The notes under the pieces were generated by a model. It saw nothing but the letters and a program-made list of their open reading frames with translations, had not been told where the DNA came from and did no database searches. A program made the translations under genes and the position numbers. Of a stretch of 64,000 nucleotides of DNA, positions 18,770-27,878 are shown piece by piece; position 1 is the stretch's first letter; each line of letters opens with the position of its first letter. Source of the DNA: Methylococcus capsulatus (GTDB lineage: Bacteria; Pseudomonadota; Gammaproteobacteria; Methylococcales; Methylococcaceae); assembly GCF_036864975.1 (NCBI RefSeq), contig NZ_CP104311.1:2793513-2857512 (forward strand), given 5' to 3'.

Positions 18770-19966
18770 TCAAATCCGGGGCTGGATTGCCGGAGCGGTC
18801 TCTCGCCAATAAGTACTGGCCGCGGCGATGCCGCTGCCCGGCATCACGGGGATACCCACATCCCGCATGGCCATTTCCGAACCTACGATGGCACTGGCCA
18901 GGCTCAATTCGTTGAGATCCCCCAAGTGACCGATGCGGAATACCTTACCCGACACCTCGCTCAGACCCGCACCCAGCGACAGGTTGTAGCGGTAGTAAGC
19001 CGTGTGGATCACGTCACGCGCATCAAACTCCGGCGGCACGACGACAGCCGAGACGGTATTCGAATACCATTTCGAATCCTGGGCGCAGAGCTTGAGTCCC
19101 CAGGCGGCTACCGCCCGGCGGACGCCTTCCGCCAAGCGGGCGTGGCGGGCGTAAACGTTTTCCAGTCCTTCCTCGAGCAGCAATTCCAGCGACTTGCGCA
19201 AGCCATACAGCAACGGGATCGAAGGCGTGTACGGGAAGAAACCGCCGGCGTTATGGATGATGTGGTCGTTGATGTCCAGGAACGCGCGCCTGCACTGCGC
19301 GGACTCGCGCGCCTTGAGCGCCTTTTGGCTGAAGCCCACCAGTGCCAGACCGGCCGGCAACATGAAGCCTTTCTGGGAACCGGCCACACCGATATCGATG
19401 CCCCATTCATCCATGCGGAAGTCCAGGGAGCCGATGGAACTCACGCCATCCACATAGAACAGAGCAGGGTGGCCGGCGGCATCGATGGCCTTGCGTACGG
19501 CCGGAAGGTCGTTGGTGACACCGGTCGCAGTCTCATTGTGGCAGATCAACACCGCCTTGATTTCGTGGGCGGTATCGGCTTTAAGGCGCGCCTCCAGTCT
19601 GTCCAGCGGCACCCCCTGGCCCCACGGCACCTCCTCGTATTCGACTTCAAGGCCAAGACGTCTGGCCAAATCGATCCACAGATGGCTGAACTGCCCAAAA
19701 CGGTAGGACAGCACTTTGTCGCCGGGAGAGAGTGTATTCGAAAGGGCGATTTCCCAACCCGCGGTTCCCGTGGCCGGAAAGATGAAGCACTGTCCTGCTT
19801 CCGTCCGGAATATCTTTTTCAGATTCTCCAACAGCGGCGTCACAAGGGAGGGGAAGTCGGGCCGCCGATGGTCCTCCATCGGTACGTGCATCGCGCTGAG
19901 AACGGCATCCGGGATATTCGTCGGGCCGGGAACGTAAAGATGGTTGCGACCAGGCATCAAATTCAC
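18770..19966 (-). CDS. sga: Serine-glyoxylate aminotransferase
   Basis: PLP enzyme of 398 residues that transfers the amino group of serine to glyoxylate, giving hydroxypyruvate and glycine. The start MNLMPGRNHLYVPGPTN is typical of the AGT/SGAT family. The PLP lysine lies in GSQKGFMLPAGLA, preceded by VDGVSSIGS. First gene of the operon sga-hpr-glycerate kinase-psd. In serine-pathway methylotrophs this enzyme provides the hydroxypyruvate for C1 assimilation. Confidence 0.93.
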   Translation of the reverse strand: MNLMPGRNHLYVPGPTNIPDAVLSAMHVPMEDHRRPDFPSLVTPLLENLKKIFRTEAGQCFIFPATGTAGWEIALSNTLSPGDKVLSYRFGQFSHLWIDLARRLGLEVEYEEVPWGQGVPLDRLEARLKADTAHEIKAVLICHNETATGVTNDLPAVRKAIDAAGHPALFYVDGVSSIGSLDFRMDEWGIDIGVAGSQKGFMLPAGLALVGFSQKALKARESAQCRRAFLDINDHIIHNAGGFFPYTPSIPLLYGLRKSLELLLEEGLENVYARHARLAEGVRRAVAAWGLKLCAQDSKWYSNTVSAVVVPPEFDARDVIHTAYYRYNLSLGAGLSEVSGKVFRIGHLGDLNELSLASAIVGSEMAMRDVGIPVMPGSGIAAASTYWRETAPAIQPRI

Positions 19967-20106
19967 CTTGAGTTTAGGATTTGGATATTGCTCTTATTCG
20001 TAGAGGTGTGGGCGGGGACAGGACGAACCTCGACACTGATCCATCCCCTCAGGAAAGAGGACAATCATGCCACAGCAGTCAGACATTCTTCAATCACGAA
20101 GCGCTC

Positions 20107-20135
20107 TTGACACGGGGGTGACCGAAAATGATAAT
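20107..20135 (+). promoter_or_regulatory. Sigma-70 promoter of the tRNA-Met gene
   Basis: Perfect -35 TTGACA (20107-20112), 17-base spacer, and GATAAT -10 (20130-20135), followed at once by a GC-rich discriminator (GCGCGCC), the arrangement found at stringently controlled stable-RNA promoters. It is about 80 bases upstream of the tRNA. The rest of the sga-tRNA interval (19967-20222) holds no credible gene. Confidence 0.8.
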
Positions 20136-20222
20136 GCGCGCCTTCACTTCCGGGGCGCGTGTCACGCAGCCCTTCTGGCAACAAGCCGTCCCGCGCTTTC
20201 GGCGGGCGGACACATCATCGAT

Positions 20223-20299
<77 letters not shown>

Positions 20300-20336
20300 A
20301 ATCACACTTTCCCCGTGCTGCTCACCCATCAAACAA

Positions 20337-20360
20337 GGCTTGCCGCGCTATTGGCAAGCC
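20337..20360 (+). terminator. Hairpin downstream of tRNA-Met
   Basis: An 8-bp perfect stem GGCTTGCC/GGCAAGCC with an eight-base loop, 37 bases after the tRNA. No T-run follows, so it is a candidate processing or termination structure only. Confidence 0.45.
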
Positions 20361-20722
20361 GCCGATGAGCGTGACCCTATATTTTACATAATATACATTA
20401 TGCGCACTAATGTGCGACCTGCAACGGGCAGAGGTTCAGATGCATCGTGAATCGCGCCGCCATGCGAGTCGCCCGGACATTCCCACCGCTGGAACTCCTC
20501 ACAATCCCAGACATCCGGGCAAGCCGAACCGTGCTCTCGCCCTCGAAATGCCTCCTCGCGTGCCGAGAAGACTCTGGTACTCTGTCCAGATGACATTCGG
20601 CCTCGCGATCGAGGTTTCAAGGTCACAATGACCGCCGCACAGGTCACGCCGCTGAGTCGACCGGCAGAGCCGGGACTTATGTCAAGAACAATTTACTGAT
20701 ACCCGTCAACATTTATTTCGGC
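20361..20722. other. Intergenic region upstream of the sterol reductase gene
   Basis: About 360 bases without a credible gene; an 87-codon minus-strand frame here has no recognisable features. The stretch 20379-20412 is strikingly AT-rich and contains TTTACA (20383-20388) and, 17 bases on, ACTAAT (20406-20411), a weak promoter candidate. A small inverted repeat CGCAC-TAAT-GTGCG lies at 20403-20416 and could be an operator. Confidence 0.4.
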
Positions 20723-22273
20723 ATGCTCGAATATATATTAACCTACCATCGCGGTATTTTTGCCACGCTGTTCTTGTTACCTATATCAGTCATTTATAGC
20801 GCCTATGTCAATCTGAGAAACCGCATCATGTTTTTCTGGCGGACTGCGCCGGCTAGGCATGATGAAAAGGTCCAGCGCGTGATCAGGCAAATCGAGCTAT
20901 GGAAAGAACAAGGATGCAAAGAAAAATTATGTACTGGTCGTTCGGGATGGAAAAGCATGAGCGAACTCATCCCAAGATATAAATATTCTTACAGAAAAAT
21001 CCATCTTGATTTATATGATATTCTTGAAATCGATGCGATCCGGCGTGTCGTGAGGGTCGAACCTCTGGTCACAATGGGACAGTTATCCTCAACCCTGAGG
21101 GCTGAGGGATGGATGCTTCCTGTGGTTCCCGAGCTGAATGATTTGACTGTGGGCGGCCTGATCATGGGGTTCGGCATTGAAACCAGCAGTCATAGATACG
21201 GCCTTTTTCAACACATATGTGAATCTTTCGAGATCGTAACAGCTGATGGGGATTTGGTTCCCTGCAGTCGCTCCGAAAATCCAGAGCTGTTTCATCAGAT
21301 TCCATGGAGTCATGGTACACTCGGTTTTCTTGTGGCCGCAGAACTTAAAATAATGCCTGCCAAAAAATATGTAAGACTGCGTTACCAGCCCATATTTTCT
21401 TTGAGCGAAATGACGAAGCTGTTTGAGTCCGAGGCCAGGAACGCCGACAACGATTTCGTGGAAGGGATCGTATACAGTAGGGACACGGCCGTCATCATGT
21501 CCGGCAGACTGACAGACATGGCAGGACACGACGGCCCTGTCAATCCCATAAACCGGTGGTATAAACCCTGGTTCTTCAAGCATGTGGAGAATCGCCTCCG
21601 GTCGAACTCGAGCAGCGTCGAATACATTCCTTTAGAGGATTACTTTCATAGGCATACAAGAAGCTATTTCTGGATGATGAAAGACATTATCCCCTCCGGT
21701 AATCATCCGCTGTTTCGGGCTCTGTTGGGCTGGGCGCTGCCTCCACGTATCGAGCTGCTGAAGTATACGGAAACGGAAACCACCAGAGATCTGAGGGATC
21801 GCCACCAGATGATTCAGGACATGCTGATACCTATACGATATCTGAGGAAATCCATCGAATATTTTGACGAGCATACAGCACTCTATCCTCTCTGGCTGTC
21901 CCCCATGTCGATCTGGCGCAGCGGCGAGAATATCGGGTTCGTTCGCCCCTTCCGCGACGAAAACGGCATCGAGGACGAGCTGTTCGTGGACATCGGCGCT
22001 TACGGCACCCTGAAAAAGAAAGACATAGATGCCAGGGACGTGCTCAGCTCGCTTGAGCAATTCGTCCTGCAGCATCACGGATATCAGGCGCTATATGCGA
22101 AAACGGCTTTGAGCCGCTCTGATTTCCGGCGAATGTTCGATCATACCGGCTATGATCGTCTGCGCGACAAATTGCCGTTATGCAAGCTAGCATTCGACGA
22201 GGTATATGACAAGGTATCGACTGCGGCTCGGGCAGCCCCCCTTGAAATCCGGCGGATGAAGAAAAATCAGTAA
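20723..22273 (+). CDS. Delta-24 sterol reductase, DHCR24/DWF1-like FAD enzyme
   Basis: 516 residues, the same length as human DHCR24, and collinear with it by eye: an N-terminal hydrophobic anchor (about 10-30), FAD-domain segments TGRSGW (71-76), VRVEPLVTMGQ (110-120), PELNDLTVGGLIMG (136-149) and SSHRYGLFQHIC (155-166), then KPWFFKHVEN and YFHRHTRS. The family reduces the side-chain C24-C25 double bond of sterols using FAD and NADPH at membranes. A bacterial copy makes sense only in a sterol producer; Methylococcus is known to make side-chain saturated methyl sterols. The gene is more AT-rich than its neighbours and has no obvious Shine-Dalgarno sequence, consistent with transfer. Confidence 0.88.
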   Translation: MLEYILTYHRGIFATLFLLPISVIYSAYVNLRNRIMFFWRTAPARHDEKVQRVIRQIELWKEQGCKEKLCTGRSGWKSMSELIPRYKYSYRKIHLDLYDILEIDAIRRVVRVEPLVTMGQLSSTLRAEGWMLPVVPELNDLTVGGLIMGFGIETSSHRYGLFQHICESFEIVTADGDLVPCSRSENPELFHQIPWSHGTLGFLVAAELKIMPAKKYVRLRYQPIFSLSEMTKLFESEARNADNDFVEGIVYSRDTAVIMSGRLTDMAGHDGPVNPINRWYKPWFFKHVENRLRSNSSSVEYIPLEDYFHRHTRSYFWMMKDIIPSGNHPLFRALLGWALPPRIELLKYTETETTRDLRDRHQMIQDMLIPIRYLRKSIEYFDEHTALYPLWLSPMSIWRSGENIGFVRPFRDENGIEDELFVDIGAYGTLKKKDIDARDVLSSLEQFVLQHHGYQALYAKTALSRSDFRRMFDHTGYDRLRDKLPLCKLAFDEVYDKVSTAARAAPLEIRRMKKNQ

Positions 22274-22381
22274 GCGCCGCTCGCCTGTGGGATAGAGACT
22301 TGCCACGGAGTGGTGTTTGAGGCAGAATCTGAAACCAAATAAGATAGGGATCAACCATTTCTGTCGTATATTCATAAGTTT

Positions 22382-23650
22382 ATGCCCGAGCGATTATCCC
22401 CGCATGCCCTTCTCAATGGCAGGCAAAAGTGTCGGTCTTCGCTACTGCGAAGAGCGACGCGATTGATTGGTACGCTGACTTTTCCACCGCTCCTGGCAGC
22501 CTGTGCTCATACTCCGCCGCCAGCCAATCAGCATTCGGTAGCGCATCGCGATGTCAAATTGCCGCCGGGGAAGCCGGTCGACCCGTCTTATCTTCGGCTG
22601 CCGTCGGACCTGGCGCTGCTGCAGGACCGGCTGGCGAGCCGCATGTGGAACGGAGATCTGCCGGTGGGAGAAGACTCTGAAACGGCCATGGCTACGGCAA
22701 CCAAGAGACGAAAAACCAGGGCGACGGCCGATCTGCGTCTGGCCAGGGCGGTTTCCGGCCCGCCGGGGAAAGACGGCTTATGGCAGCATATCAGGCAAAA
22801 GCTGGTTCTGGGCGACATTCGGCATGAAGCGGTGGATGCCGAAATCGAATCCTTCAGACACAATCCGGCGCATCTCGATGCGCTTGCACGGCGGGGAGAA
22901 CCTTTTCTGCATTATCTGGCAAGCGAAATCGAGCGCAAAGGGTTGCCCATGGACGTGCTTGTCGTCCCCATGGTCGAAAGTGCATTCGATCCCTTGGCGG
23001 TTTCCCCCCGCGATGCCGCCGGCCTGTGGCAGATCGTGCGCAGCACGGGCGAGGAACACGGACTCACCGTGGACGAAAACTATGATGGCCGTTACGACAT
23101 ACCTGCCTCGACGTCCGCGGCCCTGTCGTACCTGAAACATCTCGGCACCGTTTTCAACGGCGACTGGCTGCTGGCCTTGGCTGCCTATAATGCCGGCGAG
23201 GGGGCGGTGCAACGGGCGGTCGCGGCCAGTCTCAAAGCCGGCCGCGATGGCAGCTTCTGGACGCTCGATCTGCCGGCCGAAACCCGAGCCTACGTGCCTC
23301 GTATACTGGCCTTGTCCAGCATCATCGCCCATCCGGAAGGTTATGGCCTGAAGCTCAGGAAAATCCAGAACAAGCCCTACCTAACGAGGGTGGAAGTCGA
23401 TTCGAAGGTGCGTGTGGCCGAGGTCGTCGCTGGCTCAGGACTCCCTGAGCAGGAATTTTTCAAGATGAACCCTGCCCTCAAACCCGGCGTGCAACCGCCC
23501 AAAAGACGCTACGATGTCCTGCTGCCGGTCGAAAGCGCCGCGGCGCTGGCCTCCTGTCTCGACGGCACAAAACCGGTAACATTCCGGAAAAACGGCGGCC
23601 GGCGCGGTGCCACGCTGTCGGCTCTCAGCCGCCATTCCGGGCACGGTTAG
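22382..23650 (+). CDS. mltD: Membrane-bound lytic murein transglycosylase (MltD-like lipoprotein)
   Basis: Cleaves peptidoglycan glycan strands to 1,6-anhydro products. 422 residues. The signal sequence ends in the lipobox LAAC with lipidated Cys41. The SLT catalytic domain has Glu199 in PMVESAFDP, then AAGLWQIV and LAAYNAGEGAV. The C-terminus has one weak LysM-like segment (about 340-400), fewer than the two of E. coli MltD. It ends four bases before the convergent HopJ-family gene. Confidence 0.88.
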   Translation: MPERLSPHALLNGRQKCRSSLLRRATRLIGTLTFPPLLAACAHTPPPANQHSVAHRDVKLPPGKPVDPSYLRLPSDLALLQDRLASRMWNGDLPVGEDSETAMATATKRRKTRATADLRLARAVSGPPGKDGLWQHIRQKLVLGDIRHEAVDAEIESFRHNPAHLDALARRGEPFLHYLASEIERKGLPMDVLVVPMVESAFDPLAVSPRDAAGLWQIVRSTGEEHGLTVDENYDGRYDIPASTSAALSYLKHLGTVFNGDWLLALAAYNAGEGAVQRAVAASLKAGRDGSFWTLDLPAETRAYVPRILALSSIIAHPEGYGLKLRKIQNKPYLTRVEVDSKVRVAEVVAGSGLPEQEFFKMNPALKPGVQPPKRRYDVLLPVESAAALASCLDGTKPVTFRKNGGRRGATLSALSRHSGHG

Positions 23651-23654
23651 CGGC

Positions 23655-24011
23655 TCAGCGCGGTGCCAGAGGACTTTCTTCCGGAAAGTCGATCCCCTCC
23701 CAGCCGTATTTCATGAAAGTCCGGATGTTGCGATGATCGTCGCCGTCCGGATGACCGAGCACGTCTTCCCAGTAATAGTCGCCGAACAATGCGAGGGTTT
23801 CAGCGACCGACAGCCCATGCAAGTGGGCGAAACCAAAAATCTTGCATGAACCCGAATTGATACCGGCCGGATTGATCACGACGTCGTTCCCCAGTCCGTT
23901 GCGAAATTCGGTCGGAGTAAAATAATAGGCCGAATCGATCGCATCGACGGTGTCGGTGAAGGCGATGCGTTCGCCTTGCCGTACGCGGGCAATGAGTTCT
24001 TCTGTCGTCAT
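23655..24011 (-). CDS. HopJ-family protein
   Basis: 118 residues matching the small conserved family named after the Pseudomonas HopJ effector: TPTEFRNGLGNDVVINPAG, GSCKIFGFAHLHGLS and LALFGDYYWEDVL are its typical segments. The name does not imply secretion here: no type III secretion genes are present, and homologues are widespread in free-living bacteria. Molecular function unknown. The start overlaps the stop of the upstream esterase gene by four bases, so the two are probably co-transcribed. Confidence 0.8.
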   Translation of the reverse strand: MTTEELIARVRQGERIAFTDTVDAIDSAYYFTPTEFRNGLGNDVVINPAGINSGSCKIFGFAHLHGLSVAETLALFGDYYWEDVLGHPDGDDHRNIRTFMKYGWEGIDFPEESPLAPR

Positions 24012-24670
24012 GGTCGTTTGATCGAAGTCAGGAGTGGCTCGAGCTTGTCAAGCACGTTTTTCATCAGAATGGGTTGCGCTTCGGCGTTCGGGTGCAGGCC
24101 ATCGGACTGTAATAGGTGTTCATTACCCCCTACCCCGTCGAGAAAAAATGGTAGAAGCTGAACCTGTTTCTCTCCGGCGAGTTCCTGGTACACCCGTTCG
24201 AAGGCGTCCGCATAGCGGAAGCCGTAATTCGGTGGAAGTTTCATGCCCAAAAGCAGGACCTCTGCCCCGGCCAATCGCGCTTCATCGATCATGGCGCCGA
24301 GGTTGGCTTTCAACGCCGCCGGAGGCAGGCCGCGCAGGCCATCGTTGGCGCCGAGTTCCAGGATCACGATCCTGGGATGGTGCGCTGCCAGCGCCGCAGG
24401 CAGGCGGGCTACTCCGCCGGCACTGGTATCACCGGGAATGCTGGCGTTGACCACGGTGATGTTCCGCGGCCGCAATCTTTCCTGCAGTAATGCCACCCAC
24501 CCTTGGCGGCTGTCCGAGAGACCATAGCCGGCACTGAGGCTGTCGCCCAGGATGAGCACCGAACCTGCATCTGCGGAATCCGCCGCAGAGGGGAACCCCG
24601 AGATGAAACCGAACATAATGGATAAGAACAGCAACAATGCCGGGCCGGAGAGCGCGCGCGCTTTGATCAT
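24008..24670 (-). CDS. tesA: TesA-type GDSL esterase / lysophospholipase, periplasmic
   Basis: SGNH hydrolase of 220 residues with a signal peptide (about 1-33). Catalytic Ser44 lies in LGDSLSAGYG, the Asn-containing block is GANDGLRG and the Asp190/His193 pair is in DGLHPN. The family includes E. coli thioesterase I/protease I/lysophospholipase L1. I chose ATG 24670 because it gives a complete signal peptide; the longer open frame upstream has no coding character. It diverges from an ABC ATPase gene, as tesA and ybbA do in E. coli. Confidence 0.88.
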   Translation of the reverse strand: MIKARALSGPALLLFLSIMFGFISGFPSAADSADAGSVLILGDSLSAGYGLSDSRQGWVALLQERLRPRNITVVNASIPGDTSAGGVARLPAALAAHHPRIVILELGANDGLRGLPPAALKANLGAMIDEARLAGAEVLLLGMKLPPNYGFRYADAFERVYQELAGEKQVQLLPFFLDGVGGNEHLLQSDGLHPNAEAQPILMKNVLDKLEPLLTSIKRP

Positions 24671-25328
24671 GGCGAGACAAGTGGACAAGTGGGTCGTGAA
24701 CGCCGGTGAAAGGCTCGATATCTTGACAGGTGTGGACCTGGCGATCAAACCGGGCGAGAGTGTCGGAATCGTCGGTACCTCCGGTTCCGGCAAATCGACC
24801 CTGCTCGGCCTACTCGCCGGCCTCGACAGGCCGTCCGCAGGCGAAATCGAGCTTGCTGGCCACCGCCTTTCACAATTGGACGAAGACGCTTTGGCACGGC
24901 TGAGAGCCGAGCGCATCGGTTTCGTATTCCAGTCGTTCCAGCTTTTGCCGAGCTTCACTGCCCTGGAAAACGTCATGCTGCCACTGGAACTGACTGGCCG
25001 TCTCGAGGAAGCCCAGGACCGTGCCCGGCGGCTACTGACTCGGGTCGGACTCCAGCATCGCTTGGGGCATTATCCCCGCCAGCTTTCCGGCGGGGAACAG
25101 CAGCGAGTGGCCCTCGCCCGCGCCTTCGTGACGGTACCGGCGATCCTCTTCGCCGACGAGCCAACCGGGAACCTCGACGACCGTACCAGCCAGACCGTCA
25201 TCGATATGCTGTTCGATCTCAACCACGAGCATTGCACGACGCTGGTTCTGGTGACGCACGACGCCCGGCTCGCCTCGCGTTGCAACCGCCTGATCCGGCT
25301 GGAGGCCGGACGGATCCTCGAATCATGA
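24603..25328 (+). CDS. ybbA: ABC transporter ATP-binding protein (YbbA-like)
   Basis: Walker A GTSGSGKST, signature LSGGEQQRVALARA, Walker B ILFADEP. Three ATG starts are possible. I prefer 24603 (241 residues), preceded by GAGGGG eight bases upstream, because the first beta strand aligned with E. coli YbbA begins before the Met at 24669. With this start the 5' end overlaps the divergent tesA by about 68 bases. It is four-base coupled to the following permease, forming a MacB/LolD-type exporter of unknown substrate. Confidence 0.88.
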   Translation: MKPNIMDKNSNNAGPESARALIMARQVDKWVVNAGERLDILTGVDLAIKPGESVGIVGTSGSGKSTLLGLLAGLDRPSAGEIELAGHRLSQLDEDALARLRAERIGFVFQSFQLLPSFTALENVMLPLELTGRLEEAQDRARRLLTRVGLQHRLGHYPRQLSGGEQQRVALARAFVTVPAILFADEPTGNLDDRTSQTVIDMLFDLNHEHCTTLVLVTHDARLASRCNRLIRLEAGRILES

Positions 25329-27817
25329 GCGCCGGCCGCTACTTCCTCCTGGCCTGGCGGCTTGCCAGGCGTGACTGGCGGAGCGGTGAACTTGGCGTTC
25401 TGCTCTCGGCCCTGGTGATCGCCGTAGCCGCCACCGCCGCGACCCGGTTGTTCAGCGACCGGCTGGCCCGCACCATGGTCGATCATGCGGCGGAGTTCAT
25501 CGCCGGCGACCTCACGCTGGCCAGCCATCGCCAGATCCCGCCGGAGTGGATTCGGCAAGCGGAGATTCTGGGCTTGAAGCACGCGGCCAGCGTGGAATTC
25601 CCCAGTGTGCTTATGGAAAACGACCAGATCTTGCTGACAGGGGTCAAGGCGGTGAGCCCCGCCTACCCCTTGCGCGGCGAGCTCCGCACCCGGGATGCGG
25701 AGGCGGCGGAGGATAAGCCGGCAGGAGGCATTCCGCCCCTGGGTACCGTGTGGGTCGAATCGCGGGTGCTGGGTACCCTGGACCTCACGCTCGGTGCTTC
25801 GCTCACGGTCGGCAGCGCGCAGTTTCGCATCGCACGGCTCCTCACGCATGAGCCGGACCGGCGCGGAGACCTTTACAGCCTCTCGCCGCGCGTGATCATG
25901 AACCTCGGCGATCTGCCGGTCACCCGGATCATTCAGCCCGGCAGCCGGGTGCACCACTACGACATGTTCGCCGGGGAGGACACCGCCGTGAGGCGGTTCA
26001 AGAGTTGGCTCAAACCCCGGCTGCAGCATGGCGAGCGGCTGTTGGACGTGCACGAGGATCGCCCCGAAGTCGGCACGGCATTGAGCCGCGCCGAACGTTA
26101 CCTCGGCATGACCAGTGTGATGGTCGTGTTGATCGCAGGTGTGGCGATCGGTATGAGCGCCCGGCGTTATACCGAGCGTCATTCCGACATGACCGCCTTG
26201 CTCAAATGTATGGGAGCGGAGAGGAACGACATCCTGACGATCCATGTCTTCGTCCTGATGATCGTGAGCCTGCCCGGCGCGCTGCTCGGCAGCGCCCTCG
26301 GTTATTTCGTCCAGGCCGGCATTGCCCGCTCGGTCGCTGGACTCCTGCCCCGTGGCCTGACCCAGCCGGGCCTAGAGAGCTTGCTGACCGCGCCGCTAAT
26401 GGGACTGATCGTCCTCGCGGGATTTGCCGTCCCACCACTGCTGGGCCTGATGCGTGTGCCGCCTCTGCGGGTGTTGCGGCGCGATCTCGGCCCGACTCCG
26501 CCCAGCGTCTGGCTGAGCCTTGGGTTTGCCATCCTGGCCCTGGGCGCCCTGTTGCTGCGTGCCGCCCAAGATCCCGTGCTGGTGGGGCTCGTCCTCGCTG
26601 GGGGCACGGCGGCACTGGCGGGCTTCCACCTGTGCCTCGGCGGTATGTTGCGCGCGCTGCCAGCGCTGTTGCGCCAGCGTCCTCTGGTCTGGCGTCTCGG
26701 CGTGCACAGCCTGCTGCGCCGGCGCCGTCTCGCCTCGTTTCAGATCATGGGGTTCGGGCTGGCCATGGCCGCCATGCTGATCAGCCACGTCGTCCAGAAG
26801 GAGCTCGTATCCGAATGGAAACGGCAACTGCCGGACAATGCACCCAACTTTTTCGCGCTCAATCTGCAGGAGACTGAACTGGACCGATTTCGGCAAATGC
26901 TTGAGGCCGACTCGATCGAAAGCAGCGAGATCTATCCCATCGTTCGAGGACGTCTGGTAACGGTGGACGGGACAGATGCGCGGAAGCTCGCCCCGAAGGA
27001 TTCGCAGGCCGAAGCTGCCGTCGAACGGGACCTCAGTCTGACCTGGAGCGAGGCGCTGCCTGCCGGCAATCGCCTCGTTCAGGGGTCCTGGTGGTCGGGT
27101 GCGCCCCAACGGGTTTCGGTGGAGGAGAAGCTCGCCGCTGAACTGGGCATCCGAATCGGCGCGCGGCTTACGTTCGATGTGGCCGGCACTCCGGTGCCGG
27201 CGACGGTCGAAAGCATACGCAACGTTTCCTGGGACGCTATGACCCCGAACTTTTACATGATATTCTCCCCTGGCAGTCTGCAGGGCCAGCCGCGCACGTA
27301 TATGACCAGCTTTCACGTTCCTTCGGAACAGACCACCATGCTCAATGCCCTGGTCAAGGCGTTCCCGGCGATCACGCTCCTGGATGTCGATGCCTTGCTG
27401 AAACAGTTTCAATCGATCCTGCAGCAAGTGACGCTGGCGGTCCAGGTCGTTTTGGGCTTCGCGACGGTCGCCGGTTTCACCGTTCTCTTCGGGGCGGTGC
27501 ACGCCACGGCGGAGGGACGGCTACGGGACGACGCCCTGTTACGGGCCATCGGCGCGGACACACCGCTTTTGAAAAGCAGTCAGTGGATCGAATTTGCCAG
27601 CCTGGGGTTTCTCGCCGGCATTCTTGCCGCCGCCTGCACCGAACTGGTCGGCGCCGTGGTGTTTTCCAGAATGATGAATCTCACACCACAGGCCCACCCT
27701 TGGCTATGGCTGGCCGCCCCTTGCCTAGGCGCTATCACAGTAGGGGTGGCAGGGCGATGGAGTGTACGCCGGGTCGTTAATACGAGCCCCAACGACGTCC
27801 TGCGCGACCTTCCCTGA
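25325..27817 (+). CDS. ybbP: ABC transporter permease, FtsX-like (YbbP-like)
   Basis: 830 residues from ATG 25325, overlapping the ATPase stop (ATGA). One N-terminal transmembrane segment (about 20-45), a large periplasmic region, then clusters of membrane segments near 265-290, 310-340 and 360-450, a second periplasmic loop, and three segments at the C-terminus (about 700-815): the duplicated FtsX-domain architecture of YbbP. Works with YbbA; the conserved tesA-ybbA-ybbP neighbourhood suggests a link to lipids or small hydrophobic molecules, which is inference. Confidence 0.87.
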   Translation: MSAGRYFLLAWRLARRDWRSGELGVLLSALVIAVAATAATRLFSDRLARTMVDHAAEFIAGDLTLASHRQIPPEWIRQAEILGLKHAASVEFPSVLMENDQILLTGVKAVSPAYPLRGELRTRDAEAAEDKPAGGIPPLGTVWVESRVLGTLDLTLGASLTVGSAQFRIARLLTHEPDRRGDLYSLSPRVIMNLGDLPVTRIIQPGSRVHHYDMFAGEDTAVRRFKSWLKPRLQHGERLLDVHEDRPEVGTALSRAERYLGMTSVMVVLIAGVAIGMSARRYTERHSDMTALLKCMGAERNDILTIHVFVLMIVSLPGALLGSALGYFVQAGIARSVAGLLPRGLTQPGLESLLTAPLMGLIVLAGFAVPPLLGLMRVPPLRVLRRDLGPTPPSVWLSLGFAILALGALLLRAAQDPVLVGLVLAGGTAALAGFHLCLGGMLRALPALLRQRPLVWRLGVHSLLRRRRLASFQIMGFGLAMAAMLISHVVQKELVSEWKRQLPDNAPNFFALNLQETELDRFRQMLEADSIESSEIYPIVRGRLVTVDGTDARKLAPKDSQAEAAVERDLSLTWSEALPAGNRLVQGSWWSGAPQRVSVEEKLAAELGIRIGARLTFDVAGTPVPATVESIRNVSWDAMTPNFYMIFSPGSLQGQPRTYMTSFHVPSEQTTMLNALVKAFPAITLLDVDALLKQFQSILQQVTLAVQVVLGFATVAGFTVLFGAVHATAEGRLRDDALLRAIGADTPLLKSSQWIEFASLGFLAGILAAACTELVGAVVFSRMMNLTPQAHPWLWLAAPCLGAITVGVAGRWSVRRVVNTSPNDVLRDLP

Positions 27818-27837
27818 GAAAAGGGATCTGCGGTGCC

Positions 27838-27870
27838 GGCGATGGGAAGGTCAATCCCCGGCCCATCGCC
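27838..27870. terminator. Hairpin between convergent ybbP and 27879-28307
   Basis: A 9-bp perfect stem GGCGATGGG/CCCATCGCC with a 15-base loop in the 61-base convergent gap. It could serve both directions; no strong T-run is visible. Confidence 0.5.
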
Positions 27871-27878
27871 AGTGATCA

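Noticed and set aside
17294..20110. Very long (about 938 codons) plus-strand open frame
   Set aside because: It runs antisense across the glycerate kinase, hpr and sga genes, all of which have recognisable products; it is a high-GC shadow with no domain content of its own.
20384..20647. 87-codon minus-strand frame in the tRNA-sterol reductase gap
   Set aside because: No ribosome site, no recognisable features and overlaps the AT-rich regulatory stretch.
23655..24011. HopJ as evidence of type III secretion
   Set aside because: The family is widespread in non-pathogens and no secretion genes are present.
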